A stretch of DNA of 64,000 nt. It comes from Gracilibacillus ureilyticus (GTDB taxonomy: Bacteria; Bacillota; Bacilli; Bacillales; Amphibacillaceae). Location of the stretch: positions 1 to 64,000 of the forward strand of contig NZ_FOGL01000010.1 in assembly GCF_900111195.1 (NCBI RefSeq), read 5' to 3'. The stretch's first letter is position 1. Every line of letters starts with the position of its first letter. Shown one piece after another: positions 58,185 through 64,000 of the stretch. Made by a program: the position numbers and the translations under genes. The notes beneath the pieces were generated by a model, which did no database searches, had not been told where the DNA came from, and was given only the letters and a program-made list of their open reading frames with translations.

Positions 58185-59932
58185 ACACTTATCTTCAGTA
58201 TGATTTTAAAGGAATGGAAAAAGTATTTACTCAGCCGATTGAGATTATTAAAGCAAACAAAATAGAGAATGTTCCGGAGGCTTTCAAAAAAGTAGAGCGT
58301 GCGCTTAGTAAAGGTTATTATGTAGCAGGTTATGTTTCCTATGAAGCTGCTCCCGCTTTTGACACCAGTTACTACGTCTCTGATAACAGTGTGCTTCCAT
58401 TAATATGGTTTGGAGTTTTTGAAGAAGATCAGCCTGGAAATAAGAAACTGGATAATAATTCTTCTTATACTCTCTCCGAATGGAAAAATACTATCAGTCG
58501 TGATAGATATGATCAAATGATAGAAAAAATTAAATCTTTAATAGGACAAGGAATCACTTATCAGGTGAACTATACTACAAGGTTAAAGGCGCATTTTTCA
58601 GGGGACAGCCATTCTTTTTATCAGCAATTGCTGAGAAACCAGTCAGCCTCGTATTGTGCCTATTTAAATATAGAAGATTATCAGATTTTATCTATTTCAC
58701 CTGAACTCTTCTTCCATGTAGATAACGGCAAAATTAAAACAAAACCAATGAAAGGGACCATAAAACGAGGAAAAACACTAGAAGAAGATTCCGAATTAAA
58801 AAAACAGTTACAGTCATCAAAAAAGGACCAGGCCGAAAATGTGATGATTGTAGATTTATTAAGGAATGATCTTGGCCGTATCGCAAAACCGGGTAGTATC
58901 ACTGTAAAAAGTCTGTTCGAGATTGAGCAGTATCCTACTGTTCATCAAATGACCTCAACGATTGAAGCAGTACTAGAAGAGGATAAAACAGTCTGGGACT
59001 GGTTTGAGGCACTTTTTCCATGCGGATCTATTACCGGAGCACCAAAAGTAGAGACAATGAAACAAATTGCAGAGATAGAAACAACGCCGCGGGAAGTTTA
59101 TTGCGGGGCAATAGGATGGATCGGACCGGACAGACAAGCGGTTTTTAGTGTGCCAATCAGAACCGTCTGGATAAATAATGAAACAGGTGTGGCAGCATAT
59201 GGAACCGGAAGTGGTGTCACATGGCATTCCAACAAAGAGGATGAATATGCTGAATGGAAACAGAAAGCTGCTTTCTTAAGTGATAACAGACCAACGTTCT
59301 CATTACTGGAATCTATCTTATTAGAGAATGGAACTTATCCTTTACTAGATTATCACTTAAAACGATTGCACGATTCGGCAATATACTTTTCATACAAATG
59401 GAATAAGAAAGAGCTGATCCATCATTTATCCGAATTAGCAAATAAATATCCGCATGGTAAATATAAAGTCAGACTGCTGCTTGATCAACATGGAAGTATT
59501 TCCGTAACTGCAGATCATATTAATGAATTATCAGAGCCCATCCATTCGTTAATTGCACTCAAGCCTATATCGTCCGACAATGTATTCCTATATCACAAAA
59601 CAACCAACCGGTCCATCTACAAAAATTATGATCAGTACTTACCAGAAGGATATATGACAACATTACTTTGGAATGAAAATGGATTTTTAACTGAGTTTAC
59701 AATTGGAAATGTTGTTTTCGAGAAAAACGGGATGTACTATACTCCGCCCGTGTCGGACGGACTGTTAAATGGAACGATGCGTGCTAAACTTATCGATAAA
59801 AAAATAATTAAAGAGAAGCAGATCCCAGTTCAGAACATAGATGAATATGATCAAATTTGGTTTATAAATAGTGTTAGAGGCTGGTTAAAAGTTGAACTGC
59901 TTGAAACAAATAATTCGTCTACTTTCAGGTAA
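58181..59932 (+). CDS. pabB: Aminodeoxychorismate synthase I fused to 4-amino-4-deoxychorismate lyase (PabB-PabC)
   Basis: 583 residues, GTG start with AAAGGGTG upstream. PabB domain (about 1-355): YQVNYTTRLKA, SPELFF, KPMKGTIKRG (lysine for chorismate), HQMTSTIEA and PCGSITGAPKVETM. PabC domain (about 365-583), class IV aminotransferase fold: NRSIYKNYDQY with the PLP lysine, LTEFTIGNVVF and LLNGTMRAKL. Makes p-aminobenzoate from chorismate in one polypeptide, with PabA. A fusion compared with the separate genes of B. subtilis. Confidence 0.92.
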   Translation: MNTYLQYDFKGMEKVFTQPIEIIKANKIENVPEAFKKVERALSKGYYVAGYVSYEAAPAFDTSYYVSDNSVLPLIWFGVFEEDQPGNKKLDNNSSYTLSEWKNTISRDRYDQMIEKIKSLIGQGITYQVNYTTRLKAHFSGDSHSFYQQLLRNQSASYCAYLNIEDYQILSISPELFFHVDNGKIKTKPMKGTIKRGKTLEEDSELKKQLQSSKKDQAENVMIVDLLRNDLGRIAKPGSITVKSLFEIEQYPTVHQMTSTIEAVLEEDKTVWDWFEALFPCGSITGAPKVETMKQIAEIETTPREVYCGAIGWIGPDRQAVFSVPIRTVWINNETGVAAYGTGSGVTWHSNKEDEYAEWKQKAAFLSDNRPTFSLLESILLENGTYPLLDYHLKRLHDSAIYFSYKWNKKELIHHLSELANKYPHGKYKVRLLLDQHGSISVTADHINELSEPIHSLIALKPISSDNVFLYHKTTNRSIYKNYDQYLPEGYMTTLLWNENGFLTEFTIGNVVFEKNGMYYTPPVSDGLLNGTMRAKLIDKKIIKEKQIPVQNIDEYDQIWFINSVRGWLKVELLETNNSSTFR

Positions 59933-59979
59933 TTTGTTAAAATGCTGATAACAGAGAACATACAAGGAGGATTTTCTTT

Positions 59980-60408
59980 ATGAATGCTTACGAAGAATAT
60001 ATGCGGGAAGTTGCAAGACCTATGAGAGAAGAATTAACAAATGCAGGTTTTGATGAACTAACAACACCTGAGGAAGTCAATCAATTCATGAATAAAAACA
60101 GTGAACCTGCATTGGTAGTGATTAATTCAGTATGCGGATGTGCAGCAGGCTTAGCAAGACCGGCTGCTATTCACTCTTTGAATCATGAGAATAAACCTGA
60201 AAAGCTTGTAACAGTTTTTGCTGGACAGGATCGGGAAGCTACAGAACAGATGAGATCGTATTTCTCTGATATAGAGCCATCTTCTCCATCAATGGCAATC
60301 GTTAAAGATGGACAGTTGCAATATTTCTTACCACGAGAACAAATTGAAGGATTTGAAGTAGAAGAAATTGTTGAACAATTAACGGAAGCATATGACAAAT
60401 ACTGCTAA
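59980..60408 (+). CDS. brxA: Bacilliredoxin BrxA (YphP)
   Basis: 142 residues with AAGGAGG upstream. CGC active site C52/C54 in INSVCGCAAGLARPAA. The N-terminus MNAYEEYMREVARPMREEL matches YphP (BrxA) better than YqiW (BrxB). It removes bacillithiol from S-bacillithiolated proteins. Last gene before a bidirectional terminator. Confidence 0.93.
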   Translation: MNAYEEYMREVARPMREELTNAGFDELTTPEEVNQFMNKNSEPALVVINSVCGCAAGLARPAAIHSLNHENKPEKLVTVFAGQDREATEQMRSYFSDIEPSSPSMAIVKDGQLQYFLPREQIEGFEVEEIVEQLTEAYDKYC

Positions 60409-60497
60409 CTTCCTTAGTCAAGTTGAGACTGCTGATCATCGGGTTGATGGACAGGATTGAACAGCTTTGGAAGACCCAGCCAATAAAATAGAGCAAG

Positions 60498-60531
60498 AAA
60501 AAAGCCAAGGATTTTAGATCCTTGGCTTTTT
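60498..60531. terminator. Bidirectional terminator, brxA / CwlO-like gene
   Basis: 13-bp perfect stem (60500-60512, 60518-60530), 5-nt loop, A-run and T-run outside. Confidence 0.9.
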
Positions 60532-60538
60532 AATACTA

Positions 60539-61792
60539 TTATTGTACTACACGGCGTACATGTCCTGAGAATGTGTTAGCCCAATATCCGCTACCCATAT
60601 CAGCAACTGCTACACCTGTAGAGTTTTGTGATCCAATAAATTTGTTATTTCCAAGATAGATACCAACATGCCCATTTGTTTTATATGTATTAAAAAATAC
60701 AAGGTCACCTGGTTTCATTTCACTTGTGGAAACTTGAGTACCGACACCTGACATCGCAGACGTGCTAGCTGGCAGACTAACGCCACCTTGACTGAATGCC
60801 CAACTTACAAATCCTGAACAATCAAATCGGCCATTTGCTATATCATAAGCATTTCTTCCGCCACCAAAAACATACACAGAGTTTCCAATATATTTATTAC
60901 CTGCATTAATAATTGTTTGTAAATTGCCACTTGCAACAGCAGTACCTGAATTACTTGCAGGAGCTGACTGATTAGATACTGTACTGTTTCCAGATCCTGA
61001 ACTTACATTGCCAGCTGGCTGGCTTTGCAGTAATTGCTGCTGTTTTTTAGCTTCTTCCAGCGCTTTTTCTTTTTTAGCGAGGATTTCGTCCTCAATTTGT
61101 AAATCTGCAAGAATGTCTTTATTAGCTTCCTGTTTTCGTTCAAGCTCTTCTTTTACTTCTTCATTCTCTTCTTTTTGGGCAACGATTTGTTTCTGAATTG
61201 CTTCATATTCAACAGCCATTTCTTCTAATTCGGCTAATTTGCTATCAAGTGTAACTTTGTTCTCTTCTAACTTTTGTTTATCTGCTTCCTGTGCATCCAG
61301 TAATTCCTGGTCAGCAGATGTTATCTTTGTTACTAACGAATAACGATCAATAAAATCAAGGAAGTTCGTTGCACCAAACAGTACTTCTAAATAACTGTTA
61401 GTACCGCCGCTTTGCTGCATTGACGAAATTCTCTCTTTAAGAATTTCATTTCTCCGGTCAATATCTTTTTGCAGTTCCTCGATCTCTGCTTCAAGATCCT
61501 CTACTTCTGATTCTACTTTAGTAATATTACCTTCTGTTTCCTGCATTACTTTTTCGTTATCTTTAATTGCTTCTTCTAATCTATTAAGTTTTTCTGTCAA
61601 TGTAATTAATTCTTCTTTAATACTATCAATTTCAGATTGTTTTGTTTCTATGTTAGTCTGTAACTCTGAACGTTGTGCTTGAATTTCTTCTTGTGTTTCT
61701 GCCTGAACAGAATGGTTATGTACAAAAAATAAACTCGTTACAACTGTTGCAGTAACTGCGGTTTGCTTCATTATTAGTTTCCAATCTCGCAC
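60539..61792 (-). CDS. CwlO-like secreted NlpC/P60 DL-endopeptidase
   Basis: 417 residues, GTG start after GGGG (an ATG seven codons on is also possible). Signal peptide to about VQA-ET (31-32). Two coiled-coil blocks (33-120 and 160-255) surround SSMQQSGGTNSYLEVLFGAT (122-141), the CwlO/PcsB N-terminal pattern. A Ser/Asn linker (260-290) follows. NlpC/P60 domain 290-417 with C325 (DCSGF) and H375 (GHVGIYLG). Cleaves D-Glu-DAP bonds in elongating wall; in Bacillus such enzymes are activated by FtsEX and WalR-controlled. Confidence 0.9.
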   Translation of the reverse strand: MRDWKLIMKQTAVTATVVTSLFFVHNHSVQAETQEEIQAQRSELQTNIETKQSEIDSIKEELITLTEKLNRLEEAIKDNEKVMQETEGNITKVESEVEDLEAEIEELQKDIDRRNEILKERISSMQQSGGTNSYLEVLFGATNFLDFIDRYSLVTKITSADQELLDAQEADKQKLEENKVTLDSKLAELEEMAVEYEAIQKQIVAQKEENEEVKEELERKQEANKDILADLQIEDEILAKKEKALEEAKKQQQLLQSQPAGNVSSGSGNSTVSNQSAPASNSGTAVASGNLQTIINAGNKYIGNSVYVFGGGRNAYDIANGRFDCSGFVSWAFSQGGVSLPASTSAMSGVGTQVSTSEMKPGDLVFFNTYKTNGHVGIYLGNNKFIGSQNSTGVAVADMGSGYWANTFSGHVRRVVQ

Positions 61793-61969
61793 TCGATTCC
61801 CCTGCCTTCAATCTATTAATAGTAGCGAATATAGATGTAAAGGGTTTTCTATTATATCTCTCTAATTCACTAGCAACAGTGTAACATAGAAATATGTCAT
61901 TTTTATTAGTGTAATATTACAATTATATTTCAAATTAGTATTTTATGTTTAAAATTTAGATTTTATGTT

Positions 61970-62602
61970 TTATTCTTCTACCAATTTCTTGCTTTTATAA
62001 CGTTCCTGTTTTTGTTGTATTTTCTCGAAAGCTCTTCGTGCCGGCATCATAAGTGCAATGGTGATCAGACTCATACTGAAGAAAAAAATCAGCGGCTGGA
62101 AGTACCATAACACGGCCCCGATACCAAACAGGCCAAAAACCATTATGACTGTTTGCATTGGGTTCAATATCATTATAAAAAAAGCACTTTTTATTGCCTT
62201 AGTAATTTTCATGTCATAATACACATATACCGGAAAAATGTATAGCAGTGTCAGGAAATACAATATACTAATAAACAGAAATGGAATAGTTAAAAGTAAA
62301 GCATATTCATTTGGTGAAATGGTAATGAATAAAAAGTCCAAATATAAAATATAGCCGAATAGACTTATCATTAATCCCAGAAAGTTTGCTGTTTTAAAGG
62401 ATTCACGATATGACCGCCAAAATGTTTTGAAAACAGGAATGTCGCTTTTTCCTGATATCCATTTCTTTGTGACAGTAAAGGCAGCTGCAGTAGCAGGAAA
62501 TAACCCCAGAACCAATGCACCTGTCACTGTAAATAATATCCACAATATATTTAAGTATGCTATTCTTGTAATCCATTCCAGGGCTTTATTCGCTGCCTGC
62601 AT
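61970..62602 (-). CDS. DUF624 / YesL-family membrane protein
   Basis: 210 residues with about five spans. LFPATAAAFTVTKKWISGKSDIPVFKTFW and the basic C-terminus fit YesL, found with carbohydrate ABC transporters. Follows the permease gene by 21 bp. The function is unknown. Confidence 0.85.
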   Translation of the reverse strand: MQAANKALEWITRIAYLNILWILFTVTGALVLGLFPATAAAFTVTKKWISGKSDIPVFKTFWRSYRESFKTANFLGLMISLFGYILYLDFLFITISPNEYALLLTIPFLFISILYFLTLLYIFPVYVYYDMKITKAIKSAFFIMILNPMQTVIMVFGLFGIGAVLWYFQPLIFFFSMSLITIALMMPARRAFEKIQQKQERYKSKKLVEE

Positions 62603-62623
62603 AATTTCTCCACCTCATTTGAT

Positions 62624-63463
62624 TTAACCTTTTAATCCACTTGTACTTATACCTTCTACAACATATCGCTGGAAAATGAAGAAGATTACGAATACCGGTA
62701 TTAAGGAAACCGTTGACATCGCAAACATGGCACCCCAGTTGGAAACCGTCTCATTGCTTAAGAACATATTTAATGCCATCGACACTGTATATTTAGCCGG
62801 ACTGTTCAAGTATAATACTGGTCCAAGCAAGTTATCCCATGTCCAGTAAAATGTAAAGATTGCTGTTGTAGCGAGTGCCGGTACAATTAGAGGCAAAATT
62901 ATCCTGTAATAAATTTGAAACGTATTACATCCATCAATGGTTGCTGCTTCATCCAATTCTCGCGGAATCGTCCGAATAAATTGTACAAGCAGAAAAATAA
63001 AGAATGGGTGACCGAAATATGCTGGCACTACTAATGGTTTTAAGGAATTAAGCCAGCCAAGTTCAGCGAAAATGATATATTGCGGAATCATAACAACTTC
63101 ATATGGAAGCATTAACGTCTTAATCATTATCGCAAACCAGAAGCTTCGGCCAACAAATTTCAAGCGAGCAAAACCAAAAGCAATTAATGAACAGGAAATT
63201 AAGTGGCCAACTAATACAAATGCAACAAAGATCGCAGTATTTTTAATGAAGGTTGCGAAACCATAATCACCGAATCCTTCCCAGCCCTGTGCATAATTCT
63301 CCAGCACAAATGGATTTGGAATTAATGATTGTGCTGTAACAAAAATGTTTTCACTTAATTTAAATGAACTCATAATCAGCCAGATAACCGGATAGAGTAA
63401 CAAAATTGCAAATCCACCGACAAGTAGATGGTAAATAATTTTTTTCAAATGTTTCGGTTTCAT
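62624..63463 (-). CDS. Sugar ABC transporter permease, MalG type
   Basis: 279 residues, six membrane spans. The EAA loop [27 protein letters not shown] (about 173-199) contacts the ATPase. CUT1 family, disaccharide or oligosaccharide uptake. Two bp after the other permease, so cotranscribed. Confidence 0.93.
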   Translation of the reverse strand: MKPKHLKKIIYHLLVGGFAILLLYPVIWLIMSSFKLSENIFVTAQSLIPNPFVLENYAQGWEGFGDYGFATFIKNTAIFVAFVLVGHLISCSLIAFGFARLKFVGRSFWFAIMIKTLMLPYEVVMIPQYIIFAELGWLNSLKPLVVPAYFGHPFFIFLLVQFIRTIPRELDEAATIDGCNTFQIYYRIILPLIVPALATTAIFTFYWTWDNLLGPVLYLNSPAKYTVSMALNMFLSNETVSNWGAMFAMSTVSLIPVFVIFFIFQRYVVEGISTSGLKG

Positions 63464-63465
63464 TG

Positions 63466-64000
63466 TTATCTGCCCCCTTCTGATTCATAGTGAACCCAAA
63501 ATCTTGATGACAGGAATATGACGGATGTAAGAATTGCTATAATTATTAACATTACCCATGCCATAGCTGATGCATAACCCATATGGAAAAATTCAAAACC
63601 TTGCTTGAACAAATACAGGGAATATAATAAAGTTCCATCTAGAGGACCACCTGTACCCTTAGATATAATAAAGGCAGGTACAAATGTCATAAATGCCCCG
63701 ATTGTCTGCATAATGGCGTTAAATAATATAACCGGGCTTAACATTGGCAATGTGATCTTAAAGAATTTTTGAAAGAAACTTGCTCCATCAACACTTGCCG
63801 CCTCATAATAACTGAGCGGAATAGACTTTAACCCTGCAAGGAAAATTAACATCGATGAACCAAATTGCCATATCGACAAGAAAATTAACATCCATAATGC
63901 TGCTGTTGGATTTCCGAACCACCTTACTGGGTCAACACCTAATACACCAAGTGCCAGATTTACGATACCGTCATCCCCGAAGATCTGGCGCCACATGATA
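63466..64000 (-). CDS. Sugar ABC transporter permease, MalF type (5' end outside window)
   Basis: At least 178 residues are visible; the frame stays open to the window edge, so the N-terminal third (about 120 residues) is missing. The EAA loop [26 protein letters not shown] is near residue 85 of the visible part. The binding protein and regulator probably lie further right. Confidence 0.9.
   Translation of the reverse strand, partial: IMWRQIFGDDGIVNLALGVLGVDPVRWFGNPTAALWMLIFLSIWQFGSSMLIFLAGLKSIPLSYYEAASVDGASFFQKFFKITLPMLSPVILFNAIMQTIGAFMTFVPAFIISKGTGGPLDGTLLYSLYLFKQGFEFFHMGYASAMAWVMLIIIAILTSVIFLSSRFWVHYESEGGR

Noticed and set aside
61793-61969. WalR box before the CwlO-like gene
   Set aside because: TGTAAT and TGTTAC half-sites occur but the second half-site at the right spacing does not match; too weak to claim.

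Overview
The window reads as ordinary chromosome of a low-GC, spore-forming, motile member of the Bacillaceae. The gene order follows Bacillus subtilis blocks closely: pgi-yuzA-yugI-yugF-patB, yuiD-yuiC-yuiB, yumB-yumC, yutM-dapF-yuzB-yutI, hom-thrC-thrB, yutH-yutG, yutE/yutD/lytH, yunB-yunC-yunD-yunE, suf, yusE-yusF-gcvH-yusI and yclNOPQ. Interspersed insertions suggest a halotolerant genus near Oceanobacillus or Virgibacillus; that placement is inference from gene order and base composition, not from a marker gene.

Layout. 1-333 is the end of an ISL3-family insertion sequence lying 25 bp past pgi. 358-7680 holds pgi, small stress and membrane proteins, a hydrolase, a PatB C-S lyase, a Cu/Zn superoxide dismutase lipoprotein, HPr, purine nucleoside phosphorylase and YuiD. 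7762-15188 holds YuiC/YuiB, an NADH dehydrogenase and a ferredoxin-NADP reductase, a MarR-MFS pair, and Fe-S and DapF genes. 15247-20285 is the threonine operon plus YutH/YutG. 20305-26806 is a molybdenum-cofactor island (mobA, mobB, moaD, moaE, moeA, moeB, moaA) with the oxygen sensor Fnr inside it; a perfect Fnr box sits at -41.5 of the predicted moaA operon start. 26819-35703 carries the yut/yun genes, the sporulation genes lytH and yunB, a Na+-coupled transporter with a 32-residue partner, and an HD-GYP protein. 36023-37411 is a von Willebrand A lipoprotein with a long 11-residue-repeat tail. 37616-42810 is the sufCDSUB Fe-S assembly operon. 43096-45055 carries a small protein with an apparent AUU start, yusE, yusF, gcvH and yusI.

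45199-45786 encodes two CotF-like spore coat proteins. 45840-47990 is a Zur-controlled zinc uptake operon (znuC-znuB-zur) without a binding-protein gene. 48113-51384 holds a glycosyltransferase, a carboxypeptidase and an acyl-CoA dehydrogenase-like protein. 51569-52903 is a cheX-cheW-cheY mini-operon. 53257-57403 is the Fur-controlled petrobactin-type siderophore uptake system yclNOPQ. 57585-59932 makes p-aminobenzoate with a PabB-PabC fusion. Then come bacilliredoxin BrxA, a CwlO-like cell-wall endopeptidase, and the start of a sugar ABC transporter cut by the window end.

Common themes are metal and redox homeostasis (Fur, Zur, Fnr, SUF, Moco) and sporulation. I saw no CRISPR array, prophage, toxin-antitoxin island, tRNA or rRNA gene. 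I did not find a clear new multi-gene system. The most distinctive signals are regulatory: Shine-Dalgarno-masking hairpins before yunB and yuiC, a terminator in the yugF leader, the Fnr-Moco circuit, and the AUU-start small gene.
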